A DNA stretch of 64,000 nt from Paenibacillus sinopodophylli (GTDB lineage Bacteria > Bacillota > Bacilli > Paenibacillales > Paenibacillaceae): NCBI RefSeq assembly GCF_005930355.1, contig NZ_VDBO01000002.1:496001-560000 (forward strand). The letters run 5' to 3'. Position numbers and translations under genes: made by a program. Positions 52,001 through 59,286 of the stretch are shown here, piece by piece. The notes beneath the pieces are model-generated. The model was not told the DNA's origin. It was given only the letters and a program-made list of their open reading frames with translations, and searched no databases. The stretch's first letter is position 1; every line of letters starts with the position of its first letter.

Positions 52001-53173
52001 TTGCAAATTAAACGTATGGTTACTGACTTTGGTAACTCGATTGGCCAACACATGATAGATGGCCATTATTTTGAGATGCCTTCTTCCATTAAAGAAATCT
52101 CAGTGAAAGACTTTGACGGCATGTTCGCACATAACATTCCAGAAGATTCACTGGATGAGCACCTCGTTATTAAACTTCTCGTGGACAGTAGAGAGCGTTA
52201 TTTTATGGTCGGTAAACGTGCACAAGCTGAACTGCTAGGCAATGACCATATCTATACGCTTCATGATAAAACACAGTCCATGATCGTTTTGATCACTTGG
52301 CTTGCAAGCATAGCGGTATATCACGTTTTAAAACGTCCAGAGATTGATCAAGACACGGTGTACATTGATTATTTTGGCACATTATTACCGATCTGGCTCG
52401 TGAAAAAGGCTAATAGCTTTAAGGACAAATTAGAGACAATGTCTCATCGGTTCCTAGCGGATGTAACCTACGAGCTGCTCACACCTGGTTTCAATCGAAC
52501 ATTGACAATTAACGTAAATTACGCTGAATGCCGCATCGAAGGTGAAAATGCTAGACACGCCTTAAAGCAAGATTTAGAGGGGAATTTTAAAGAAGACGCT
52601 AAGCGATATAATGACGCATACACGGTTATTGACGATATAGGCGGTCAAAGTCAAGATTTGGTCAAGCTGCAGCACGGTTTAAGTGGTGCACAAAAAGCAG
52701 CCGATTTTGTATCATCCACGGACCAGAGCTATTTAGCCGTTTTAGAAAAATTAAGGACGGATAAGCTGATGGATTATTTTAAGGATGTTCGTTCACTTGA
52801 ATCCTTTATTATTCAGCATATTGAAACAAGACGTTTTCTTTACAAAGATCCTGTATCACATAAGGATCAAGACTTATCCATTTTCATAGAACCCGTTTTA
52901 CATGACTTTGCAGCTGTAGCCATGCTGAAGTCCTTACAAAGTTTTAGCTTTAATCAAGGGGATCTGGTCTACTATGTTCACATTGGTGGGGTAAACCAAG
53001 CATTACGATTTTACATGGTGACGTTCCTTACTAAAAAGCTAGGTGAAGAAGTTGCTAATAAGTATCATATTTTCCCAGAGGATTCGCGGAAATTAAATAT
53101 TTATGCTTCTGAAATCGTAGCGAAGAACTACTTAAAACGTAGGCTCGAAGTTGGCGTTGGGATTGCTGAATGA
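52001..53173 (+). CDS. Actin-like plasmid segregation ATPase (ParM type)
   Basis: This 390-residue protein has the three nucleotide-binding motifs of the actin/ParM fold: phosphate 1 (VTDFGNSIG near the N-terminus), phosphate 2 (VIDDIGGQSQDLVKL, about residue 210) and the adenosine motif (YVHIGGVNQALRFY, about residue 330). ParM filaments push plasmid copies apart when coupled to ParR bound at parC. The TTG start has TAGGAGG eight bases upstream. It overlaps parR by ATGA. Some integrative elements also carry such systems. Confidence 0.82.
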   Translation: MQIKRMVTDFGNSIGQHMIDGHYFEMPSSIKEISVKDFDGMFAHNIPEDSLDEHLVIKLLVDSRERYFMVGKRAQAELLGNDHIYTLHDKTQSMIVLITWLASIAVYHVLKRPEIDQDTVYIDYFGTLLPIWLVKKANSFKDKLETMSHRFLADVTYELLTPGFNRTLTINVNYAECRIEGENARHALKQDLEGNFKEDAKRYNDAYTVIDDIGGQSQDLVKLQHGLSGAQKAADFVSSTDQSYLAVLEKLRTDKLMDYFKDVRSLESFIIQHIETRRFLYKDPVSHKDQDLSIFIEPVLHDFAAVAMLKSLQSFSFNQGDLVYYVHIGGVNQALRFYMVTFLTKKLGEEVANKYHIFPEDSRKLNIYASEIVAKNYLKRRLEVGVGIAE

Positions 53174-53505
53174 CACGCCGCGCACAATTCAACATCAGCG
53201 CATTGCGGTTTTCGGATGAAGTTCATGCTTTTCTGGAGAAATTGTCCTCTGAACGAAAGCTCTCAGAATGGCTTGCTGAGCAAGTAACCACGGCGATTAG
53301 GCGTAATGGTATGCCAATGGGTTGTGTCTCCTGCAGCAATGTTAGCTATGAATTAAAAGAGATCAAGCAGCTCCTTCTAAGTGGCTGCTTGATCGCACAT
53401 TCAAAAGTTGTGGAAGTGGAACAGCGTAAACCTGTCGTCACACAAATCAGTAGTGATTCCATTAATCAGCTTATTGATGAAAACGATCTAGCATACGGTT
53501 TTTAA
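53170..53505 (+). CDS. ParR-like centromere-binding adaptor
   Basis: A 111-residue protein with an N-terminal ribbon-helix-helix-like region (AQFNISALRFSDEVHAFLEKLSSERKLSEWLAEQ) and an acidic tail ending in LIDENDLAYGF, as found in adaptors that cap ParM filaments. The call rests mostly on size, the DNA-binding-like N-terminus and direct ATGA coupling to the parM-like gene. No parC repeat array was recognised. Confidence 0.65.
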   Translation: MTRRAQFNISALRFSDEVHAFLEKLSSERKLSEWLAEQVTTAIRRNGMPMGCVSCSNVSYELKEIKQLLLSGCLIAHSKVVEVEQRKPVVTQISSDSINQLIDENDLAYGF

Positions 53506-53560
53506 AGGTAGTCATTAGATGGCATTCTGCAGCAGAGCTGCCTATATGGAGGGATGCACG

Positions 53561-53713
53561 GTGGGGGATATCAACCAAATCATCGAGCAGAAGCGTGAAC
53601 TAATGCAGGTTATGGCTGATCAACATGGTCATAATTTCATTCATCCGGAAGTCGTCAAAATAAGCCAAGAGTTGGATTTGCTCATTAATCAAGCCATGAA
53701 ATTGAAGAGTTAA
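53561..53713 (+). CDS. Spo0E family aspartyl-phosphate phosphatase
   Basis: A 50-residue protein (start GTG 53561, GGAGGG seven bases upstream) with the Spo0E signature SQELDLLI near the C-terminus and an N-terminal helix (INQIIEQKRELMQVM). Spo0E-like proteins remove phosphate from Spo0A~P and so delay sporulation. On a mobile element this could tie host sporulation to the element's own interest. The longer frame from 53519 adds residues not seen in the family. Confidence 0.82.
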   Translation: MGDINQIIEQKRELMQVMADQHGHNFIHPEVVKISQELDLLINQAMKLKS

Positions 53714-53731
53714 TCGAGAGGAGAGAGGTTG

Positions 53732-53884
53732 ATGGAAAAGCAATTTCCGTATCAAAACGATTTAGAGCAGCTTAGGGACGGCGAGAAACTCGTATTGTAC
53801 ATCGGTGAAAAGGCCTTTATCGTACAACTCGGAACAGATGAAGAGCTGGAGAAGATTAACCAAGGCGTTTTTATACTTACATAG
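53732..53884 (+). CDS. Small protein of unknown function
   Basis: A 50-residue product (EKQFPYQNDLEQLRDGEKLVLYIGEKAFIVQLG...) likely to form a small beta-rich fold. GAGGAGAGAGG precedes the start closely. Its stop codon overlaps the first bases of the hammerhead ribozyme, so ribozyme folding and translation of this gene would compete. Confidence 0.6.
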   Translation: MEKQFPYQNDLEQLRDGEKLVLYIGEKAFIVQLGTDEELEKINQGVFILT

Positions 53885-53941
53885 CCGAAATGCCCAACGG
53901 GGCATCGCGAGGGTGATAGCTGCCCCTCGCCTGATGATGGC
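53884..53941 (+). ncRNA. Type II hammerhead ribozyme, copy 1
   Basis: The strand order is that of a type II hammerhead (open at stem II): GCC-GAAA (53884-53890), stem III ATGCCC-AACG-GGGCAT (53890-53905), cleavage base C53906, stem I GCGAGGG / CCCTCGC (53907-53913, 53924-53930) with a 10-base loop, core CTGATGA (53931-53937), one extra U, GGC (53939-53941). All core residues match. Predicted cut: after 53906. Confidence 0.85.
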
Positions 53942-53987
53942 AGACTCCCTAGACGATAGAAAGTTACATGATCGGAGGCGTTATGTG

Positions 53988-54311
53988 ATGGGCCTTAAAA
54001 AGCTGAAGACTAACTCGGACTATGATTTTGTCGAGGTCATTACCTATGACAAATCTAAGCGGATGTTATACCATCCTGACTTTCACATTAAGCAAGGTAT
54101 TAGATTCACGAGTGAAGAGCTGGAGTATTTAAGTATGTTTTACGGCTTTGATCAATGTCGAACGTTAGCATTTGGTCTAGGGAAAACGGAATCAGTCATT
54201 ACAGCCAAATACCATTATTTAAAGCGTAAAGGGCTATTAGATTTCTATCGTAATCGCTATATAAAAAAATACGAGGCATACAATGCCGGTGAGGAGCTGA
54301 GTAAGCTTTGA
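53988..54311 (+). CDS. Unknown protein with a possible C-terminal DNA-binding helix-turn-helix
   Basis: A 107-residue protein. The N-terminal half is charged (SDYDFVEVITYDKSKRML). The C-terminal half reads FTSEELEYLSMFYGFDQCRTLAFGLGKTESVITAKYHYLKRKG, similar in rhythm to SANT/Myb-like or homeodomain-like domains. The ATG at 53988 has GGAGG nine bases upstream. The longer frame from 53805 runs through the ribozyme and is not used. It is the first gene after hammerhead copy 1. Confidence 0.6.
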   Translation: MGLKKLKTNSDYDFVEVITYDKSKRMLYHPDFHIKQGIRFTSEELEYLSMFYGFDQCRTLAFGLGKTESVITAKYHYLKRKGLLDFYRNRYIKKYEAYNAGEELSKL

Positions 54312-54598
54312 TAAAGAAATTTGAAGATTGGCAAGGTGATCTCCATCATTTTTTGAAGATTGGAGATGAGGTTGATGAAGCATTCCAAGAATATTTTTTA
54401 AATGTACTGCCTCCAGCTTCGTGGACAGCGTCTCTTATCCAAATAGGTGAACCCTATAGCCATGTTGGAGGGAGAGCAACCTATGCGACGATAGCGAAGT
54501 GTGAGGGGAAATGGCTCTTTAAAGGGCATTGTCATAGGGGTCAACATACCGCTGCTGAATACCAAGTCAAATCAACTCATGGAGGTTTTCCAAGATGA
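54308..54598 (+). CDS. Unknown protein of the element
   Basis: A 96-residue protein starting with TTG and overlapping the previous gene by four bases. The segment PPASWTASLIQIGEPYSHVGGRATYATIAK...WLFKGHCHRGQ looks like a compact globular domain with conserved Trp/His, but I do not recognise a family. It overlaps the next gene by ATGA, so three genes in a row are coupled. Confidence 0.6.
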   Translation: MIKKFEDWQGDLHHFLKIGDEVDEAFQEYFLNVLPPASWTASLIQIGEPYSHVGGRATYATIAKCEGKWLFKGHCHRGQHTAAEYQVKSTHGGFPR

Positions 54599-54837
54599 AG
54601 GTGGATGAAAAGCTCAAACAGTACTTTTCAGAGAAAGCGTTAAAGGTCGAAGCCTATGTTTTTAAAGGGAATGTAACCATGGCGTCAACGGATATTATTG
54701 AGGTCATTGTGGAAGAGCTTGAACAGGCCGAGCAAGAAGAGGTACTTGGCAAGCTCCTTCAGCTGAATGGGTCAACGGAAGACATACATCAGTACTTAAA
54801 GTCCGTAGCGCTATCCTTTTTCATAGACCTAGCATAG
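54595..54837 (+). CDS. Small acidic helical protein
   Basis: An 80-residue, Glu-rich protein (KVDEKLKQYFSEKALKVEAYVFKGNVTMA...) with a coiled-coil-like stretch VIVEELEQAEQEEVLGKLLQL. GGAGG nine bases upstream sets the ATG. It is translationally coupled to the gene before it. Function unknown. Confidence 0.6.
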   Translation: MKVDEKLKQYFSEKALKVEAYVFKGNVTMASTDIIEVIVEELEQAEQEEVLGKLLQLNGSTEDIHQYLKSVALSFFIDLA

Positions 54838-54879
54838 AAAACGGATCGTTTAACGAATATAAGGGATCGAGGTTAGCAG

Positions 54880-55083
54880 ATGGCTGCTCTATCAAAAGAC
54901 CAGGCACATAAAATGATTGATGACTTCTCTAATGTGTTCCGAACGAAGAGAGATACAGAGGCTTACGTAGTGGGCCTCATCTCATATTCGGCAAACTTTG
55001 GCAAAACACCTTCGGAAACACTGAAAACGATACGTAATATTCTACAGGCATATGACGATCGGCATGCTAAGAAGGAAAAATAA
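54880..55083 (+). CDS. Small helical protein of unknown function
   Basis: A 67-residue protein (AALSKDQAHKMIDDFSNVFRTKRDTEAYVVGLIS...) with alternating charged helices and a basic tail. GAGG seven bases before the ATG. It belongs to the same small-gene run between the two ribozymes. No motif recognised. Confidence 0.55.
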   Translation: MAALSKDQAHKMIDDFSNVFRTKRDTEAYVVGLISYSANFGKTPSETLKTIRNILQAYDDRHAKKEK

Positions 55084-55129
55084 AGACTGACACGGCGGCC
55101 CATACTTAAAAACGCAAGGTGGAATATCA

Positions 55130-55378
55130 ATGGCAAAATACTTAATCGGTTGGAGAATGATTATTGAGCTCGGTTATGACAGGGATGATATATGGATGGA
55201 ATGTTCTCAAGAATGGGAGAACGTCTTATCTGATGCACGAGCTGAATTTGATAAGACCTATTTAGTAGGACCACTCGAATATAAGCCTCCGAAATGCATT
55301 AATATTCACGCCATTTACTCAGAAGGCATACCTGAGCATATCCATTGTTGGGATAGCAAAGAATCTGTCGGTCAGTAA
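55130..55378 (+). CDS. Small protein of unknown function
   Basis: An 82-residue protein with AAGGTGG seven bases before the ATG. The N-terminus (AKYLIGWRMIIELGYDRDDIWMECSQEWENVL) is Trp- and acid-rich, and the C-terminus holds Cys/His residues (CINIHAIYSEGIPEHIHCW) that could bind a metal. It ends 11 bases before hammerhead copy 2, so the ribozyme forms its 3' UTR. Confidence 0.55.
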   Translation: MAKYLIGWRMIIELGYDRDDIWMECSQEWENVLSDARAEFDKTYLVGPLEYKPPKCINIHAIYSEGIPEHIHCWDSKESVGQ

Positions 55379-55389
55379 ATGTGAAATTT

Positions 55390-55450
55390 GCCGAAACGCC
55401 TGTAAGTACCAGGCGTCGTGAGGACATTGGTGACCTTACCTGAAGATGGC
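55390..55450 (+). ncRNA. Type II hammerhead ribozyme, copy 2
   Basis: Same layout as copy 1 with different stems: GCC-GAAA (55390-55396), stem III ACGCCTG / CAGGCGT (55396-55402, 55410-55416), cleavage base C55417, stem I GTGAGG / CCTTAC (one G-U pair) with a 10-base loop, core CTGAAGA (55440-55446), extra U, GGC (55448-55450). Compensatory differences from copy 1 in both stems support the fold. Predicted cut: after 55417. Confidence 0.87.
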
Positions 55451-55476
55451 AGCCTACGTAAGAGGAGGGAATAAAC

Positions 55477-56286
55477 TTGATTTGTATGCTATGCGATCAT
55501 CCATGCCATCCCATGAACGAGGAAAAGTATCATTGCATGGTATGTAATCAAGTGTATGAACAAACTTCTTTATTTGTTGACGAACTGCTGGACGTTCCGG
55601 TTATGCGAAAGGAGAGAATGACAATGCGCAGAAAAATCTCAGTGACCGAGCAAAATATATCATCCATCCCTGTATCCTGGCTTACCGTACGCTATGGGCA
55701 ATTAAAAAAGCAATTACGTACGACGCTTACGCCTGAATTAGTACAAGAGAGTACGCTAATTGCCACGTACATGGCTGTGCATGGCAAGGGGCTCGATGAA
55801 TATTATGAAACGATGGAACAGATGGAACTCGGTATTCATCAAACGAAGAAACAAGAGTATGTCCCATTAGTTGAAGAGCTGCTAGAGCAATATTTTCTGA
55901 ATGTGAAGCGAAAACGTCGATTAGAACTGGATATAGAGACTATGCATAAGCAGTATGCCATCCCAGCCGTTACTGCTTCGTATAGCGGTATGAGTGGCGG
56001 TGGTGGATCCAATAGTCCGATAGAGTCGGAGTATATACGGAAAGAACAGCGGATAACCGTTAAACAGCTTGAGATATTAGAGCTTGAAGTAGAAATCGAA
56101 AATATGGATCGTGCGCTAGCACGGTTGAGCCAGGAGCAGAACGATCTCATACAGAAGCGTTATCTGGTAAGAGATCAGCCTTTCGATTATAAGGTGATCG
56201 ACGAAATGCATTATAACCGCCAAAAATACTATCAACTTAAACATAGTGCCCTATCTAAAATCGCTACCGTACTCAATCTCATTTGA
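55477..56286 (+). CDS. Zinc-ribbon protein with an ArpU/late-regulator-like C-terminus
   Basis: A 269-residue protein. The N-terminus has a four-cysteine zinc site (CMLCDHPC...YHCMVCNQVYE). The C-terminal third (EIENMDRALARLSQEQNDLIQKRYLV...NRQKYYQLKHSALSKIATVLNL) resembles ArpU-type phage late regulators related to sigma region 4. The glycine-rich linker SGMSGGGGSNSP separates the parts. The TTG start has AGGAGGG seven bases upstream. It begins just after ribozyme 2 and overlaps the next gene by ATGA. Confidence 0.65.
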   Translation: MICMLCDHPCHPMNEEKYHCMVCNQVYEQTSLFVDELLDVPVMRKERMTMRRKISVTEQNISSIPVSWLTVRYGQLKKQLRTTLTPELVQESTLIATYMAVHGKGLDEYYETMEQMELGIHQTKKQEYVPLVEELLEQYFLNVKRKRRLELDIETMHKQYAIPAVTASYSGMSGGGGSNSPIESEYIRKEQRITVKQLEILELEVEIENMDRALARLSQEQNDLIQKRYLVRDQPFDYKVIDEMHYNRQKYYQLKHSALSKIATVLNLI

Positions 56287-57758
56287 GTGTTCTAGAAAGG
56301 AGCAAAGTTATGCTGAACGAGAAGCCATCTGCCCTTCACTCTACACACACTCATGCACCGATCAAGTTCAGCTATCGCTTTCTTCAATCGCTTTTTGGTA
56401 TTGAGAAATCTTTCGATTCAGGTGAAACCTTTCACGTTCGTAGCGGACGCAGCAGGCTGATGAACCATCTTACAAAAGCAGATTTACAGCTCGCTATGAC
56501 GCTGCAGGTCGGGATTCAAACAGATGGCATATCCACCTATATTAACCGGCATATTATCTATGTGAAGCTGACAGAGATTTTTGAAACACCTGTTAATAAA
56601 GATCAATTCTATGCTGCCTATCAAAAATTCATTCTGCATAAACTCATTGTGGAGACGAAAGAAAAACATATTGGTACACGATCTATTTCTTTGCCCTCTT
56701 ATTTGGAGCCTGATGGCCAATTAGGGCGCTTTGTTATATTGCCTTCCTTAGTGACAGGCAAAGTCTTTGCTACGCTTCCGATAGCCAATCAGAAGCTCTA
56801 TTTGTATGCCTGCGGTCAGCAGGGGGATGAAAGACGTAAAGTGCTGCAGCTCAACTTTTCAAAATTAGGTGAGCTCATTCATCGTGAGGATAATAGTCAT
56901 ATCCGCAAGGTACTGGAGCAGCTTGGCTCGACTACCGTTCAGGATGGCCAAGCGTTGTTTTCCATTGCGCGTGTAGAACGCAATCTATTTGGTGAGCCTA
57001 AAGCCGTTTTTCAGGTTAATGCGGCGTTATCACCGCGGCACCTAAAAGGCTTGCATTATCGCTCTATTTTCCCTGCTAAAAAAAGCTATCGCCGCTTAAT
57101 GGCTCAGTTAAAGGGCTATCTATTAGCGATGGGATGTGATTCCTTTCTTGAAGGAGATGGATTACTGCAGCTGGCAGCGATGCTTAAAGACAAAAGCGAG
57201 AGTGTGAAAAAGTATGTGATGGCACGTATTAAAGAATCGTTTAATACAGAGGGTGAAAATCCGGAGAGAGCGCTGAATCGTATTCGTCTTGAATTACAAG
57301 ACAAAGGAGCTGCTGCCTTGCTAGCGATAGCGAAAGACACAGGTGTTCTGCGTTTTGTAAAAGACTATAACCGGTATGATTTCATTCAAAAGCTGCAAGG
57401 GTTTGTAAAGCCTGGCTTTCGTAAGTTATGCCGCCGTGCGCTCATTACGCTTAACCAAACCTACACCCTACCAGGCGCGTTCACTACGCTTGATTATAAA
57501 AAGTCTACCGTGGTTGTCGATGAGCTCGAGAAGGTAATCGACATTGAATGGTTCCGAAGAATAGCGTTAACCAAACGTCTCGATCCCACTGCTTTTAGAG
57601 ATATGATTACCGATGCAAGCTACAAATGGCAGCAGGGCCAAGCGATAGAGGCTATTATGAAGTGGATCGCATGGGAAATGGACAAGCTACCGTATTGGGA
57701 GCCTATACCAGATCCACCTCAAGATTTTTGTTTAGCAGGCTTCCTTAAAACCGTATAA
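56283..57758 (+). CDS. Probable replication initiator-like protein of the element
   Basis: A 491-residue basic protein without a recognised enzyme motif. Stretches such as LTKADLQLAMTLQVGIQTDG and FDFIQKLQ-type helices, with several Arg/Lys-rich winged-helix-like segments (about residues 60-260), suggest DNA binding. It is the last and largest gene of the plasmid-like module and is followed by an AT-rich gap with iteron-like sequences, which is why I propose a Rep role. This is inference; a late regulatory or relaxase-accessory role is possible. Confidence 0.45.
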   Translation: MSVLERSKVMLNEKPSALHSTHTHAPIKFSYRFLQSLFGIEKSFDSGETFHVRSGRSRLMNHLTKADLQLAMTLQVGIQTDGISTYINRHIIYVKLTEIFETPVNKDQFYAAYQKFILHKLIVETKEKHIGTRSISLPSYLEPDGQLGRFVILPSLVTGKVFATLPIANQKLYLYACGQQGDERRKVLQLNFSKLGELIHREDNSHIRKVLEQLGSTTVQDGQALFSIARVERNLFGEPKAVFQVNAALSPRHLKGLHYRSIFPAKKSYRRLMAQLKGYLLAMGCDSFLEGDGLLQLAAMLKDKSESVKKYVMARIKESFNTEGENPERALNRIRLELQDKGAAALLAIAKDTGVLRFVKDYNRYDFIQKLQGFVKPGFRKLCRRALITLNQTYTLPGAFTTLDYKKSTVVVDELEKVIDIEWFRRIALTKRLDPTAFRDMITDASYKWQQGQAIEAIMKWIAWEMDKLPYWEPIPDPPQDFCLAGFLKTV

Positions 57759-58656
57759 GCTTAACCTTTTGCTGAAAAACAACAAGCAAAGGGCTCTTTT
57801 TCGTTCCTCTCTAACCCTCGTTTTAACCCTATTTTCTTTGTCTATCGCCTATTATTCCGAGATTTACCCTTCTTTTTCTGAACTCATTTCATTTCGATTC
57901 TATTTTCTACAAGCGTAAGAGATACCAGGACTCTTTGTGCAGTAATTCGAATAAAAACAGACGAAAAAATGAGGTGGTGTGCCGTGGCATAGGGCATGTC
58001 AGGATTTGTGAAAAGTCGCTGGCTTTTTATCTGCTTTTTCGGCTTTTATCACTTTATTTTGAAAGGTTGTCGGCAAACGTTCGGTAAATAACGAGGAAGG
58101 TTGTTTTTATTCGGCAAAAAGCGTTAAACGGCACAGGGTTATGGCGATGAATAGATTCGTAATCGTTTAATAACTTAGTCGTTAGAATCTATAAACGTAA
58201 TCAACATCGTTAAATACTTCTTTTCTCTGTTGTGTATTCAATAAATTGTTAACAAAGGCGATTAAACAGAAAATATATATATAGGACTTCATAGAGAACG
58301 AATGTAAACTCATGAACCTAAGAGGAAAGGATTATATCTGAGTTTCAATGAATGGGAGTAGACTAGATTCGAGCTTGCCATTTATATTGCGATATAAGCA
58401 ATTTGCTATGCCTATACAAAAAAATCAAAAAATATTACGAATTACGAGAACATTTATGAAAGACTATTAATATCAAAAATATTAAGGATTCGCTATTTTG
58501 TTGATTCTACAAAAAATAACATTTTTCGACAAAATCTATCACTGATAATATTTTTCTCGTAAGTTATATTAGACAGATGATGTCTATAGGAGGCGATTTT
58601 TGATTGTTCTGTTTTACTTTTAATTTATAAAAATAGAATAAGGAGTGTATCAGAAA
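57759..58656. other. AT-rich non-coding gap, possible replication origin of the element
   Basis: Almost 900 bases without a plausible gene. After a weak hairpin (TTTGCT / AGCAAA near 57770-57790) comes a pyrimidine-rich strand (57800-57905). Then come degenerate CGTTTAAT/CGTTAAAT-like units (for example near 58121, 58160, 58168, 58206) and three TCGGCAAA/TCGGTAAA units (58069-58120). AT-rich DNA follows to 58640. These are compatible with iterons and a melting region, but the match is loose. Confidence 0.35.
58525..58531 (-). promoter_or_regulatory. Possible Spo0A box
   Basis: TTCGACA, i.e. TGTCGAA on the minus strand, with flanks giving TTTTGTCGAAAAA: a full match to the 0A box. It lies about 125 bases upstream of the secreted-protein gene at 58657. 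A single 7-base motif is weak evidence. Confidence 0.3.
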
Positions 58657-59262
58657 ATGTCAGTTAATAGAAAGAAGAAAGTGGTTTTGTATCTAATAGC
58701 TATTAGTGTGTCATCAATAATTTGTGCATCAATTGTTCAAGGGAATGAGAGCGCTTTAGAAAATAAAAAAGCAACTGTAACCTCCACTGTCTATAGTACA
58801 GAAAAAAAAATATTGAACAATCAATCTAATATTAAAGTTAAAAATGATATGGAAATGCTTTGGAATGAGGCACTGGAAAAACATAAAATAAATCAAAGTG
58901 AATGGTTAGATTTCGACTTAGGAGATTTAAAAGAACTTGAGAAAGATCCACCAGAACATCTTATCGAGGACAATACGAGTAAAGAAGAATTATCTGATGC
59001 TAATTTAGCAGGCATTGGGCAAGTAATTGATGAAACGCTTCAACATTATAGGGAGAGAGGCGACAGCTTACCGTTAATATTAATACATAAAAAGTTGAAA
59101 GTCATAAAGCTAGTATTCCAACGAGACTTTGGAAATGGTGATTTTATAGTTATTACACTTGATCAAAACACTTCCCAAAAGAATTTGAATTTTATGGATA
59201 CAGAGAAAAACCAAAAGAGTGTTTGGTCAAAAATCAACGTAGATGTAAAGCAATCTAAATAA
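58657..59262 (+). CDS. Secreted protein of unknown function
   Basis: About 201 residues: a basic N-terminus (SVNRKKK) and a hydrophobic signal (VVLYLIAISVSSIICASIVQ), then a Lys/Asn/Glu-rich soluble domain. I prefer ATG 58657 because the GTG at 58645 overlaps the AAGGAG site. No motif was recognised. The AT content and codon use are those of the accessory region. It precedes the FN3 and RHS genes on the same strand and may be exported with them. Confidence 0.6.
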   Translation: MSVNRKKKVVLYLIAISVSSIICASIVQGNESALENKKATVTSTVYSTEKKILNNQSNIKVKNDMEMLWNEALEKHKINQSEWLDFDLGDLKELEKDPPEHLIEDNTSKEELSDANLAGIGQVIDETLQHYRERGDSLPLILIHKKLKVIKLVFQRDFGNGDFIVITLDQNTSQKNLNFMDTEKNQKSVWSKINVDVKQSK

Positions 59263-59286
59263 TATAAATGCTTAAGGGAGCTAACA

